A DNA stretch of 64,000 nt from Bin5 sp963662575 (GTDB lineage Bacteria > Chloroflexota > Anaerolineae > Caldilineales > Caldilineaceae). Position 1 is the first letter of the stretch. Each line of letters opens with the position of its first letter. Of this stretch, positions 25,453 through 34,773 are shown one piece after another. The stretch covers positions 2,914,001 to 2,978,000 of the forward strand of contig OY759723.1 in assembly GCA_963662575.1 (NCBI GenBank). The letters are read 5' to 3'. The position numbers and the translations under genes were made by a program. The notes below the pieces were generated by a model, which saw only the letters and a list, made by a program, of their open reading frames with translations, made no database searches and was not told where the DNA came from.

Positions 25453-27417
25453 TCAGGCAGGGGCTGGCAAAGTCCCCCCGCTCAGGTCCAGCCCCTGGTC
25501 ACGGCTATCTTCCTCTCGAGGTTGCTCACTTCCGTCCCGTTCCGAGGAAGGTGTACCGCTCGTTTGTCTCTCTTCGACATCGTCAACCGACTGGAACGGA
25601 TCTTCTCCTCGCATTATCGCCTGGAATTCCCCAGCATGCAATGTCTCGTGCTCCAACAGAGCCGCCGCCACCGCATCCAGGCGGTCCTCATAGGACGTCA
25701 GAATCTCGTGGCAGCGGCGGTGGGCCTGGTCAACCAGGGTCCGAACCTCTTTGTCGATCTCCTGCGCCACTCGGTCGCTGTAATTGCGAGTTTCAGCGAT
25801 GCCGCGGCCGAGAAACACCATCTCCTCTCGTTCACCGTATTGGACCGGGCCAAGCGCGTCGCTCATGCCCCACTGGGTAATCATCATACGGGCCATGTTC
25901 GTCACCCGCTCCAAATCGTTGCTGGCGCCGGTTGTAATATCCTCAAAGCGGATTTCCTCGGCTACCCGTCCGCCCAGAAGCGCCGCCAGCTCATCACGGA
26001 ACTTGTCTCTGGTGCTCAGGTTCGACTCTTCTTCCGGCAAAGGCATTGTATAGCCGCCGGCCATCCCCCGCGGAACGATGGTGACCTTATGCACAGGGTC
26101 GTGCTTGGGAAGGACGTGCATCGCCACCGCGTGACCGGCTTCATGATAGGCAATAATCTCCTTTTCCTTAGGAGACATGACGCGGCTGCGCCGTTCAGGG
26201 CCAGCAATGACCCGCTCGATGGCTTCCTGGAACTCGGCGAGGCCGATCGAGCGTCGATTGCGGCGGGCCGCCAGAATCGCAGCTTCATTTACCAGGTTCT
26301 CGATGTCTGCGCCGACGAACCCTGGCGTCTGCTTGGCAACGACTTCCAAATCGATGTCAGTAGCCAGCGGCTTGCCCTTCACATGGACATCCAGTATCTG
26401 CCGCCGGCCCTTCACATCCGGCGAATCCATCATCACCCGGCGGTCGAAACGGCCGGGCCGCAGCAGCGCGGGGTCCAGGATGTCCGGCCTATTGGTCGCA
26501 GCAATGATGATGATATTGACATCCGTGTCAAAGCCGTCCATTTCGACCAGAATCTGGTTGAGAGTCTGCTCACGTTCATCGTGAGAGCCACCCAGTCCCG
26601 CGCCGCGGTGGCGGCCGACCGCGTCGATCTCGTCGATGAAAATTATGCACGGAGAGTTCTTCTTTGCCTGTTCAAACAGGTCTCGCACCCGGCTGGCCCC
26701 GACACCAACAAACATTTCTACAAACTCGGAACCGCTGATATTGAAGAAGGGCACACCCGCTTCGCCGGAAACTGCCTTCGCCATCAACGTTTTGCCGGTG
26801 CCCGGCGGTCCCACCAGCAGGACGCCCTTGGGGATGCGAGCGCCTAGAGAAGCGAACTTCTGCGGCTCTTTCAGAAATTCAACCACCTCTTCCAAGTCCT
26901 GCCTGGCCTCTTCATTGCCGGCCACGTCGCTGAAGTTGACGGTCGGTTTGTCGCCGGTGAACATACGCGCCTTGCTCTTGCTGAAGCTGAAAGCCTGGTT
27001 GCCCGCGCCCTGGGCTTGACGCAAAATGAAGATGAAAAAGACTGCAATCAGCAGAATCGGCAGCAAGGCCAGCAGAATGCTGCCGTAAACCTCCCACCCA
27101 CTTGGCGCTTCAATCTCTACATTGACGGCAGAAAGCTGGTCTTCGGTCACACCGAGATTCTCGAGCGTTTCTATCAGGCCGACGCCGGTTTCCTTGCGGG
27201 AACCAATCGCACTTCCGCCGGAATAGGCGAGCACCTCGTCGCCGTCCACATGAAGTTCCTGCACGTTACCACTGCGGACGAGAGACGCGACTTCAGCGAT
27301 GGATACGGTCGCAGAGATGCTGTTACCCTGATTGCTCAGGACGATATAGAGGAACGCGCCAAGAGCTACCACCAGAAGGAAGTAGATCATGCCGTTGCGA
27401 ATTCGTTTGGAGTCCAT
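25453..27417 (-). CDS. ftsH: ATP-dependent zinc metalloprotease FtsH
   Basis: Membrane-anchored AAA+ protease that degrades damaged or regulatory membrane and soluble proteins. The 654-residue protein has two transmembrane segments (about residues 8-28 and 107-132). The AAA module follows, with Walker A GPPGTGKT near 203, Walker B IIFIDEIDA, the pore loop FVGVGA and the second region of homology ATNRPDILDPALLRPGRFDRR. The protease domain has the zinc motif HEAGH near residue 425 and the third ligand region TGASNDL. All catalytic residues are present. The acidic, glutamine-rich C-terminus is variable in the family. It has its own promoter and terminator and is probably monocistronic. Confidence 0.97.
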   Translation of the reverse strand: MDSKRIRNGMIYFLLVVALGAFLYIVLSNQGNSISATVSIAEVASLVRSGNVQELHVDGDEVLAYSGGSAIGSRKETGVGLIETLENLGVTEDQLSAVNVEIEAPSGWEVYGSILLALLPILLIAVFFIFILRQAQGAGNQAFSFSKSKARMFTGDKPTVNFSDVAGNEEARQDLEEVVEFLKEPQKFASLGARIPKGVLLVGPPGTGKTLMAKAVSGEAGVPFFNISGSEFVEMFVGVGASRVRDLFEQAKKNSPCIIFIDEIDAVGRHRGAGLGGSHDEREQTLNQILVEMDGFDTDVNIIIIAATNRPDILDPALLRPGRFDRRVMMDSPDVKGRRQILDVHVKGKPLATDIDLEVVAKQTPGFVGADIENLVNEAAILAARRNRRSIGLAEFQEAIERVIAGPERRSRVMSPKEKEIIAYHEAGHAVAMHVLPKHDPVHKVTIVPRGMAGGYTMPLPEEESNLSTRDKFRDELAALLGGRVAEEIRFEDITTGASNDLERVTNMARMMITQWGMSDALGPVQYGEREEMVFLGRGIAETRNYSDRVAQEIDKEVRTLVDQAHRRCHEILTSYEDRLDAVAAALLEHETLHAGEFQAIMRGEDPFQSVDDVEERQTSGTPSSERDGSEQPREEDSRDQGLDLSGGTLPAPA

Positions 27418-27510
27418 AGGTCCTCTTGAGTTCGACGGGGGTAGGAACGGTCGTCGTGAGCGAATTTCTGAGTCTGCGCAAGGAAATTGGACCCTTCACT
27501 TCCCGTCGAA

Positions 27511-27539
27511 ATCTTAGCATAATGAAAACACAGCGTCAA
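27511..27539 (-). promoter_or_regulatory. sigma70-type promoter of ftsH
   Basis: TTGACG (27539-27534) and TAAGAT (27516-27511) are spaced by 17 bases on the minus strand. Transcription would start near 27504 and give an 85-base untranslated leader before the ftsH ATG. Confidence 0.7.
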
Positions 27540-27649
27540 ATAGATGAGTAAACCGGCGCTGCCTCAATCGTACACACAACTGCGCAACCGGTCTGTGCCT
27601 TCATTCTGATGCAGTAGCCTCCGTCGGGCAGTAAGCCCGCTTCCACCTC

Positions 27650-28504
27650 TCAGGCCGGCTGGAGCGTCAATAGAGTGATTTCCGGCCGGCAATTGAAACG
27701 AAAGGGAAGAGGCCATACGCCCAAGCCGCGATTCGTATACAGCTGGTAGCCGCCAACGTGATAGTGACCGATTGGGTATTGGGTTGCCATGTGCGGCAAA
27801 AGTGGTGCCCGCGTCGTCACACCATCGCCGTCGGGCCGCGTCGTTGGCAGCCGAACCTGCCCGCCGTGGCTGTGACCGCTCAGCTGTAGGGCAACCGGCG
27901 CTTCCTCCTTACGAATGTTGTTGATGTAGTCGGGTTCGTGACAGAGCAACACGTTCGTATAGCCCGACGGCGCGCCGGCCAGCGCAAGCTGTGGGCGGGG
28001 ATCGCCGGACCAGGCGTCATCTACCCCGGCGATTATGAGGCCCGGCGCGGCTTCGACATTCTGATTGACCAGAAGAACGACCGGCGTTTCCCCTAAGGCC
28101 GCGCCCACCGCCGCGCGATCGGTCCACAGATCGTGGTTGCCGTACACCGCATAGGCAGGCGGCTCCAGCATCCGCAGAGGCTCGATCAAGCCGGCAGCGT
28201 AGCGTGCTTCGTGTCCGACGAAATCGCCGGTGAGAGTCACCAGGTCCGGCTGCAAACCGTTGATGCGGTGAACGGCGGCCAGCAATTCGCTGGCGGAGGT
28301 GAAGCGGCTCAGATGTATATCGGAAATCTGGGCAATGCGCAGGCCCGCGAGCCTTTCGGCCAGCTCCGGAAGTTTAATTGTGACCTGAACTACATCCACC
28401 CACGCCGGCTCAAGCAGGCCGTATCCCAGACCGGCCGCGCCGGATGCGACCGCGGCGCCGGCCAACTGCAAGAAACGGCGCCTGGTTGACGCGAGTTTCG
28501 ACAT
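27650..28504 (-). CDS. metallophosphoesterase (YkuE-like), Tat-type signal
   Basis: A 284-residue calcineurin-like phosphoesterase, probably exported. It starts with TRRRFLQLAGAAVASGAAG, a twin-arginine-like signal within the first 30 residues. The metal-site motifs follow in family order: ISDIHL, LTGDFVGHE, YGNHDLW, LLCHEPD and SGHSHGGQV. Relatives hydrolyse cell-envelope phospholipids or other phosphoesters outside the cell; the substrate here is unknown. I chose ATG 28504, since longer readings would overlap the preceding permease gene and hide the signal peptide. It lies downstream of two sugar permease genes, with a 41-base gap. Confidence 0.88.
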   Translation of the reverse strand: MSKLASTRRRFLQLAGAAVASGAAGLGYGLLEPAWVDVVQVTIKLPELAERLAGLRIAQISDIHLSRFTSASELLAAVHRINGLQPDLVTLTGDFVGHEARYAAGLIEPLRMLEPPAYAVYGNHDLWTDRAAVGAALGETPVVLLVNQNVEAAPGLIIAGVDDAWSGDPRPQLALAGAPSGYTNVLLCHEPDYINNIRKEEAPVALQLSGHSHGGQVRLPTTRPDGDGVTTRAPLLPHMATQYPIGHYHVGGYQLYTNRGLGVWPLPFRFNCRPEITLLTLQPA

Positions 28505-28545
28505 GATAGGCGGCCTGGGTCCAGTCGGACGACGGCCCCAGGGGG

Positions 28546-29496
28546 CTATCCTTTGATGCCGGAAACGACAATGCCCTGAATGTAGTAGCGTTGCGCGAAG
28601 AAGAACAGAAGCAGGGGCGGTACCATAGCCACGACCGAAGCAGCCATCATCAGGTTCCATAAGGGTCGGGCCGAGGCGCTCGCATTGTTTCTGAAGAAAT
28701 GCAAGCCGATGGCGACAGTATATTTGTCCATCGAGCTCAGATAGATGAGCGGCCCCATGAAGTCGTTCCAGCTGGCCATGAACGAGAATATGGCCACGGC
28801 ACCCAGGGCGGGTTTGATCATAGGCAGAATAATGCGAAAGTAGACCCCCATCCAGCTGCAGCCGTCGATGCGTGCTGCATCGTCGTAGTCAGGGGGGATA
28901 CTGTTGATGAATTGACGCAGAAGGAAGATAAAGAAGGCGCCGCCCCCGAACCACACGGGCAGGACCAGAGGCCAATAGGTGTCTAGAGTTTTCAGCCACT
29001 TGAAGATGAAGTATAGAGGAATCATGGTAACGTGGCCGGGCACCATCATTGTCGCCAGCATGAGGATGAACAGATAGTTGCGTCCCGGAAAACGCAAGCG
29101 GGCGAACCCGTAGGCCGCCAAAGATGCAGTGAGCAGCCGTCCGACCATAACCCACGCCGTGACATAGAGAGAGTTCCACACAAAGCCCATGAAACTCCAT
29201 CCTTGTCCGGCGCGTGACCCCTCCGCATCGGGGCGATGCCCGGTCAGAACGATTGCATAGTTCTGCCAAAGCGGTTCTTCCGGGATCCATGTTGGCGGCA
29301 TCAGGAAGATCTCCCAATCGGGCTTGAGCGAGGCAGAGACCATCCAGAAAAAAGGAATCAAAACGGCGATTCCGCCCAGGATCAGCACCAGGTGAATCAG
29401 CAATTTGGAGATGGCGCGCACCCTCTTGGCGATCGTGTTCTGCCGCTGCGCGTCAGCGAGAGCGGGCGCAGGTCGGTCGAAAGTCGACTCGGTCAT
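28546..29496 (-). CDS. carbohydrate ABC transporter permease, MalG type
   Basis: Inner-membrane subunit of a binding-protein-dependent sugar importer. The 316-residue protein has an N-terminal membrane span (LLIHLVLILGGIAVLIPFFWMV), the MalG-like SLKPDWEIF segment, about six spans in total, and the EAA loop DDAARIDGCSWMGVYFRIILPMIKPA that docks on the ATPase. The ATG at 29496 is preceded by GAGGAGG and follows the partner permease by 16 bases; the open frame to 29565 would overlap it. The ending GIVVSGIKG is typical of MalG/UgpE-type proteins. The sugar is unknown. Confidence 0.93.
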   Translation of the reverse strand: MTESTFDRPAPALADAQRQNTIAKRVRAISKLLIHLVLILGGIAVLIPFFWMVSASLKPDWEIFLMPPTWIPEEPLWQNYAIVLTGHRPDAEGSRAGQGWSFMGFVWNSLYVTAWVMVGRLLTASLAAYGFARLRFPGRNYLFILMLATMMVPGHVTMIPLYFIFKWLKTLDTYWPLVLPVWFGGGAFFIFLLRQFINSIPPDYDDAARIDGCSWMGVYFRIILPMIKPALGAVAIFSFMASWNDFMGPLIYLSSMDKYTVAIGLHFFRNNASASARPLWNLMMAASVVAMVPPLLLFFFAQRYYIQGIVVSGIKG

Positions 29497-29512
29497 TGTG
29501 CCGGTCTCCTCC

Positions 29513-30460
29513 TCATCTGATCTGACCCTCATAGTGGACCCAACGGCCCGAACTTCGGAAAGCAACCAATGTCAGCACCAGAATAATTGCGGCCAACATC
29601 CAGGCAAGGGCAGACGCGTACCCCATTTTCAGGAATTGGAATGCGTTCAGATAGATTCCCAGCACAAAGAAATAGGTGGCGTTGGCAGGACCACCTTGTG
29701 TCATGATGAAAGCGCTGGTAAAGACCTGAAACGAACCGATAATGCCCATGATCAGATTGAAGAAGATTACCGGTGAAATCATCGGCAGGGTGACGAACCA
29801 TAGTTTGGGCAATGCACCGGCGCCGTCGATCATTGCGGCGTCATACAGTTCAGACGGCACCCCCTGCAGAGCGGCCAGATAAAGTACCATGCCGCCGCCG
29901 ACGCCCCAGATGCTCATGATGATAAAGGCCGGCAGCGCCCACTGGCGATCAAACAGCCAGGCCGGTCCCGGAATCCCAACCAAAGCCAAAATGCGGTTGA
30001 TGACGCCGGCCTCGGGATTGAGGAGCAATAGCCACATCATTGCCACTGCCGCGCCGGACACTACCGCTGGTGTGTAGAATACTGTGCGATAGAAGGAGAG
30101 GCCGCGTACTTCCTGGTTGAGAAACAAGGCCAGCCCAAGACCCAGGACGAGCCCCAAACTGACGGCGCCCACTGAGTAGATAGCCGTGACCTTCACGCTG
30201 TGCCACACAAGAGGATCATTGAACAGCATCTTGTCCCAGTTTTTGAATCCTACCCACTGTGGAGTGGTGAGAACATCGAACTTGGTGAAGCTGAGGTAAA
30301 AGGAGGAGAGGAGAGGCCCAAACTCAAAGAGCAGGAAACCCAGCAGCCAGGGCGCGATCGTCAGATAGCCGGCCAATGCCTCGCCGCGCGCGAGGCGGCC
30401 CATGCGAATGCGTTTTGCAGAGGCTACGCCAACTTGACTTTCCACGCTGATGGTATTCAT
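29513..30460 (-). CDS. carbohydrate ABC transporter permease, MalF type
   Basis: Partner of the downstream MalG-type permease. The 315-residue protein has six predicted spans beginning with AGYLTIAPWLLGFLLFEFGP, the WVGFKNW segment common to UgpA/LacF-type permeases, and an EAA loop YDAAMIDGAGALPKLWFVTLPMISP near residue 215. The start ATG 30460 has an AGGTAGGG stretch upstream, and the longer frame would reach back to 30532 without support. It follows the hydroxyacid dehydrogenase gene by 83 bases. The matching solute-binding protein is probably the one at 37434-38753. No ATPase gene is nearby, so a shared MsmX/UgpC-like ATPase is inferred. Confidence 0.93.
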   Translation of the reverse strand: MNTISVESQVGVASAKRIRMGRLARGEALAGYLTIAPWLLGFLLFEFGPLLSSFYLSFTKFDVLTTPQWVGFKNWDKMLFNDPLVWHSVKVTAIYSVGAVSLGLVLGLGLALFLNQEVRGLSFYRTVFYTPAVVSGAAVAMMWLLLLNPEAGVINRILALVGIPGPAWLFDRQWALPAFIIMSIWGVGGGMVLYLAALQGVPSELYDAAMIDGAGALPKLWFVTLPMISPVIFFNLIMGIIGSFQVFTSAFIMTQGGPANATYFFVLGIYLNAFQFLKMGYASALAWMLAAIILVLTLVAFRSSGRWVHYEGQIR

Positions 30461-30543
30461 TTGTAAGACCCTACCTTCACACTTTTGCAGACAGGTCCCC
30501 ATCAGGTGACCGGTCTGCCCCTGCGGAAGCAACCGTCCCGAGG

Positions 30544-31530
30544 TTACTCGAGGTCGATACGGTAAAGCGGTTCTAATCCGGCTGCAATCCTGTCTACATT
30601 ATCGGCGGCGCATTGCGCGCGCTTGCGAGAAGTTCCGTCAGTGACACCGGCTGTATGGGGCGTAGCGATAACATTGGGCAGGCTGAAGAAAGGTGAGCTG
30701 ATGTCCGGCGGCTCCTGGCTGTAGGCGTCGATGCCGGCACCGCCCAATGTGCCGTCTAGCAGAGCCTGCGTCAGCGCGTCCTCGTCGATCAACGCACCGC
30801 GGGCAACATTTATGATGTGTGCTGTCGGTTTCATCAGGCCCAACATGCGAGCGTCAATGATATGGTGGGTCTCACTGTTCAGGTGCAGGTGCAGCGATAG
30901 GATGTCCGATTCGGCCACGACCTTTTCGAGGTCATCCGGCGTGCCCACAAACGAGAGGCCGAACTCCTGCCGTTCCGCGTCGCTGACTTCCCGTATATCG
31001 ATGGCCGCGATCTCCATTCCAAACGGCCGCGCGCGGCGCGCCAACTCGATGCCGCTGGCGCCGAAGCCGACGATGCCTAGCTTCACACCTTCCAATTCCA
31101 GCCCCATCGGTTCGTATAGTTCACCTTCGTCCAGCCGCGCCCGCGCGACCGGATAGCGCCGGGTCAGCATGAGAATGAACATCATGGCCGTCTCGGCCAA
31201 GGCCACGGCGCTGAAGGCGCCGGGGCAGTTGGCCACCGGAATATTCTTGGATTTCCAGTAGTCCAGATCGAAGTGGTCGAAGCCCGTACCGAGGATCTGC
31301 CACAGGCGCGCGTCGGTGGCGGCGTCGACCATCTCGCGCGTGCCGGCCGAGCCGCCGTGGTCGATGACTGCGTCCATTCCGTTGAACTGGGCCGCCAGCG
31401 GTTTATCGTAATCCAAAACGTGGATGTTGTGGTTACGGCTGACAGCCTTTACTACGTCTAGCCCCCATGGATCAAACATCGAAACTTTGACAGGATGGGG
31501 CAGAAAGAGGACATTCAATCGCTTCGTCAT
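30544..31530 (-). CDS. D-2-hydroxyacid dehydrogenase (NAD-dependent)
   Basis: A 328-residue member of the phosphoglycerate/hydroxyacid dehydrogenase family. It has the cofactor fold GIVGFGASGIELARRARPFG near residue 150 and the substrate-domain stretch LGTGFDHFDLDYW. The catalytic Arg lies in NVARGALIDEDAL, the Glu in YSQEPPD, and the His in TPHTAGVTDGT. Such enzymes interconvert 2-hydroxy and 2-keto acids, here probably a sugar acid. An AGGTGA site precedes the ATG. It lies between SDR genes and the sugar permeases, so oxidation of an imported sugar acid is a reasonable inference. A degraded homologue is found at 39217-39500. Confidence 0.9.
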   Translation of the reverse strand: MTKRLNVLFLPHPVKVSMFDPWGLDVVKAVSRNHNIHVLDYDKPLAAQFNGMDAVIDHGGSAGTREMVDAATDARLWQILGTGFDHFDLDYWKSKNIPVANCPGAFSAVALAETAMMFILMLTRRYPVARARLDEGELYEPMGLELEGVKLGIVGFGASGIELARRARPFGMEIAAIDIREVSDAERQEFGLSFVGTPDDLEKVVAESDILSLHLHLNSETHHIIDARMLGLMKPTAHIINVARGALIDEDALTQALLDGTLGGAGIDAYSQEPPDISSPFFSLPNVIATPHTAGVTDGTSRKRAQCAADNVDRIAAGLEPLYRIDLE

Positions 31531-31596
31531 TGGTTCACCTGGTTATGGAGGCAGGCCATGGGCCCTGCGCTGGCTGGATTCAATCAGGTCTGATTT

Positions 31597-32346
31597 TCAG
31601 AGAGTCGTAAAGCCGCCGTCGGCCACAAGTACCGAGCCGGTTACGAAAGAGGCTTCATCGCTGGCCAAAAATAGGGCAGCCGGGGCGATTTCGCCTGGTG
31701 CGGCGAAACGTTTCAAAAGATTCGCTTCCCGGTAAGGGGCCAGTTTTTCTTCCGGTATCGTCTCAGTCAACGGCGTATTCATCGAGCCGGGACAGACGGC
31801 ATTGACGCGGATATTGTCGGCTGCGTGGTCAACGGCCATAGAGCGCACAAGGCCGATGACTCCATGCTTGCTGGCGTTGTATGATGCCTGCAGGCCGTTG
31901 CCAACCAGGCCCGAAAGCGATGAGATGCAAATAATGTTGCCGCCGCCCTGTTGCCGCATCTGCGCAACTGCGTACTTCGAACACAGAAACATGCTCTTCA
32001 GATTCGTATCGACGACGAAATCCCATTCATCTTCACTGGTATCGACCACATCCTTGTTTATCTGTACGCCCACATTGTTGACCAGCACGTCCAGCCGACT
32101 GAATGCCTCCACCGTTGCGCGCGTCAGGCGCTCCGCATCCTGCCGCAGCCGTACATCCATCTCAACAAGCAATGCCTCGCCGCCTTGCGCCTGGATCAGG
32201 TCGACCGTTTCCTGGCCCTTCTCTCGGTTGATCTCCCCGACCACGACCCTGGCGCCCTCCGTCGCGAATAGCATAGCGACCGCTTGTCCCAGGCCCATGC
32301 CCGCGCCTGTGATCGCAGCTACCTTGCCCCGCAGACGATTTGTCAT
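31597..32346 (-). CDS. SDR-family oxidoreductase
   Basis: A 249-residue classical short-chain dehydrogenase. It has the TGAGMGLGQAVA cofactor motif near residue 14, NNVGV, and the catalytic Ser-Tyr-Lys in ISSLSG and YNASKHG, followed by VNAVCPGSMNTPL and the closing VTGSVLVADGGFTTL. It probably oxidises or reduces a sugar, polyol or hydroxy acid. It follows another SDR gene by 16 bases and shares only family-level similarity with it, so the two may act at successive steps. The substrate cannot be told from sequence. Confidence 0.92.
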   Translation of the reverse strand: MTNRLRGKVAAITGAGMGLGQAVAMLFATEGARVVVGEINREKGQETVDLIQAQGGEALLVEMDVRLRQDAERLTRATVEAFSRLDVLVNNVGVQINKDVVDTSEDEWDFVVDTNLKSMFLCSKYAVAQMRQQGGGNIICISSLSGLVGNGLQASYNASKHGVIGLVRSMAVDHAADNIRVNAVCPGSMNTPLTETIPEEKLAPYREANLLKRFAAPGEIAPAALFLASDEASFVTGSVLVADGGFTTL

Positions 32347-32362
32347 CCGGATTGCACCTTGG

Positions 32363-33160
32363 TCAATACGGCAGAAGACCGCCGCTCACGTTGTACGTCT
32401 GGCCGGTCATGTAGCTGGCGTCGTCCGAGGCCAGGAAAGCGACCACGTTGGCGACGTCTTCCGGCTGCTGAATGCGGCCGACAGGGATGCCGGCGACAGC
32501 TTCCGCCTTGACTGAACCGACCTCCACACCGCGGCGCGCGGCGGTTTCGCGGTCGATCAGATCCCACATAGGCGTATCGACGATGCCGGCGCAAACGCAG
32601 TTCACAAGGATACCGTGTTCGGAAAGCTCCAACCCCATCTGCTTGGTCAGCGCAACAACGGCATGTTTGCTGGCGGCGTAGGCCCCTAAAGGGATATCTT
32701 TGCCCGGCGCGATTTTGCCCGCCCCCGATGCGTTGTTGATGATACGCCCGCCGCCCCTTTGCTCTATCATCTGGCGCGCCCCCGCTTGCGAGCACAACAG
32801 CACGCTCTTGGCGTTTACGTTCATCAGGGCATCCCACGTCTTCTCGTCCGTCTCCAGCAAAGGCGCAACCGCGCCGATGCCGGCGTTGTTCACAAGGATA
32901 CGCAGGCTCCCCAACTGCTCGCAGGTTCTGCCCACCATCCGTTCCACCTCTTCCCTGCAGGTCACGTCCACTTGGTGTGCCAGCGCCTGGCCGCCCAGCT
33001 CCCGAACTTCGGCAGCCACCTGCGCGGCCGTTTCGCCATCCAAGTCGGCAACCGTCACCAGGCAGCCTTCCTGCGCCAAACGAAGGGCTATGGCCCGCCC
33101 GATGCCTCGACCGGCCCCGGTGACAATCGCAACCTGCCCTTCAAGATCATAGCGCGGCAT
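32363..33160 (-). CDS. SDR-family oxidoreductase
   Basis: A 265-residue classical short-chain dehydrogenase. It has TGAGRGIGRAIA near residue 14, an acidic DLDGE stretch suggesting NAD preference, NNAGIG, a catalytic Ser in INNASGAG and Tyr-Lys in YAASKHA, and the ending YMTGQTYNVSGGLLPY. A near-perfect ribosome-binding site (AGGAGGT) precedes the ATG. Members with this ending often act on sugars, sugar acids or inositols. It is the second of two tandem SDR genes between a VOC gene and the hydroxyacid dehydrogenase gene. Confidence 0.92.
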   Translation of the reverse strand: MPRYDLEGQVAIVTGAGRGIGRAIALRLAQEGCLVTVADLDGETAAQVAAEVRELGGQALAHQVDVTCREEVERMVGRTCEQLGSLRILVNNAGIGAVAPLLETDEKTWDALMNVNAKSVLLCSQAGARQMIEQRGGGRIINNASGAGKIAPGKDIPLGAYAASKHAVVALTKQMGLELSEHGILVNCVCAGIVDTPMWDLIDRETAARRGVEVGSVKAEAVAGIPVGRIQQPEDVANVVAFLASDDASYMTGQTYNVSGGLLPY

Positions 33161-33198
33161 GGGCTACCTCCTGAAGTGTTTTCCTAACACCATTCGCC

Positions 33199-33672
33199 TC
33201 AGTGCTCGCCATCTCTTGTCTCGTACGGTACCTGCATCAGTTCCAGAATGTAGCCGTCCGGGTCCTCAAAGAAGACAACGTGGACAACAGCCCAACCGAG
33301 ATCGAAACTGACCGGCTCAGACACAAACGTGACGCCTTCCGCCTTCAGTTCCTGATAGGCCTGTGCCATGTCCGGAACGCCGAAACAGATATGAGAGTGC
33401 CCCACATCGCCCAGTTTGCCGTTCGAGACCTTGCCCTGCGGCTGCACGTACTCCTGCAAATCGAGCAGCATTCCCGGGGTTTCCGGCGCCTGCAGCCGCA
33501 CAACCTGCATGACTACATCTTCTTTACCTGCCATTTTCGAGATCGTCTCACCTTCCAGCCGGTGCGTTTCGATCTGCTCCATTCCCAGCAGGTCACGGTA
33601 AAACGCCAGCGAGCGCTCCATGTCGCTGACCGTAACCGATATATGATCCAACACGTTTATTGAGCTGATCAC
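33199..33672 (-). CDS. VOC (glyoxalase/dioxygenase superfamily) protein
   Basis: A 157-residue vicinal-oxygen-chelate fold protein. It opens with VLDHISVTVSDMERSLAFYRDLLGM, including a potential metal His, has GHSHICFGVPDMAQAY in the middle and ends with FFEDPDGYILELMQ carrying the Glu ligand. Members include lyases, dioxygenases and isomerases acting on hydroxy-keto acids. Translation starts at GTG 33672 with GGGAGGA upstream, 19 bases after the PhyH gene. The reaction is unknown. Confidence 0.88.
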   Translation of the reverse strand: MISSINVLDHISVTVSDMERSLAFYRDLLGMEQIETHRLEGETISKMAGKEDVVMQVVRLQAPETPGMLLDLQEYVQPQGKVSNGKLGDVGHSHICFGVPDMAQAYQELKAEGVTFVSEPVSFDLGWAVVHVVFFEDPDGYILELMQVPYETRDGEH

Positions 33673-33690
33673 AGTTCGCTTCCTCCCGGT

Positions 33691-34467
33691 TCAGTGTGTA
33701 TCCAATACATCCAGTTCCGCCAGCCGTCGAATCCAGCGTTGGTGGCGGGCGTCGTCGATCGAGCGCCAGTGTGGACCGTACATTGGGCGGCCGGTCCGCG
33801 CAAAGGCTCTGTGGTTACCCCGCATCTGTTCCTGGATGGCGGCCGTGGCCTCGGGCGTATCCGGATCTTCGTAATAGACGACGACTCCCTGGCGCCGATG
33901 GTTGTTCCCGCCAAATGCGGCGTGCCAAAGGGCGACGTTGAATGCCAGCACATCGCCCGGTTGGGATACGAACGTATAGGAAGGCACGTCGGCCTGGGCG
34001 AGGTTATATGCCGTCTCAGGTTCACGGCTGATCTGGCTGTGGAACGGATCGCGGTGGGAGCCGGGGATGACGCGCAGGGCGCCGTTGTTCCCGTCCAATG
34101 GATCCGGATAGATGCAGAACTTGACGGCCGTGTAGTCCAGCGACCCGGTATCGGGGTGCCAGCGCGTGTCATCGACATGGTAGTTTCCGTCCACCGCAAT
34201 TGCCAGCGCATCCTTGCCCAGCAGCTGTTCGGCCACGGGAGCAAAACGAGGATCGTGGGCCAATCCGGCGATGAAAGGCGACTGCTCCTCCATCAGCGAG
34301 GCGTAGTGGCGGCTCTTGCCGTCGTGCTTGCCGTCTTCAATCCAGGAGTCCAGCCCCGCATTGAACTCGCGGCTGTACAGCGCTATCTCCTCCGCTGAAA
34401 GCAGCTGGCGGAAGACCAGAAATCCGAAATCGTGGAACAGGTTCAGTTGTTCTTTTGACAGTTTCAT
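33691..34467 (-). CDS. phytanoyl-CoA dioxygenase (PhyH) family protein
   Basis: A 258-residue Fe(II)/2-oxoglutarate-dependent oxygenase fold. It has LSKEQLNLFHDFGFLVFRQLLS at the N-terminus, the iron-binding HxD in RWHPDTGSLD, a GSHRDPFH segment and the distal His/Arg region WHAAFGGNNHRRQG. The conserved HGALRVIPGSH-like loop is present as NGALRVIPGSH. Bacterial relatives hydroxylate small molecules, betaines, phosphonates or aglycones; CoA-thioester substrates are not implied. It heads a tightly spaced run (VOC, two SDRs, hydroxyacid dehydrogenase, permeases). Confidence 0.9.
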   Translation of the reverse strand: MKLSKEQLNLFHDFGFLVFRQLLSAEEIALYSREFNAGLDSWIEDGKHDGKSRHYASLMEEQSPFIAGLAHDPRFAPVAEQLLGKDALAIAVDGNYHVDDTRWHPDTGSLDYTAVKFCIYPDPLDGNNGALRVIPGSHRDPFHSQISREPETAYNLAQADVPSYTFVSQPGDVLAFNVALWHAAFGGNNHRRQGVVVYYEDPDTPEATAAIQEQMRGNHRAFARTGRPMYGPHWRSIDDARHQRWIRRLAELDVLDTH

Positions 34468-34773
34468 ATCAACTCTTTTGGTGAGGAAGTGGTCGTATCC
34501 GCCCTGCTGAACAGGTGCACAGAAAAGGAGTCGGAGTCATGCAGGCGACAGGCGTCTCAGGCATCTCGAACAGTCAAGATTTGCCCTCTGGCGACAAAGC
34601 GGCATGCGGCCTCAGCACGCTGGAGTATAGCATTCCGCTTCGCGCCCGGTCAAGCATAATTATTCCTCCTGGGTGCGTAAGAGAAGGCACGGCAACCGGC
34701 TCTTGTCACCTGTCGGAACTCAGGCGTACGCTCCGCCAGCGCTTGTCCTTCCACCATTTACACAATCGGCCGT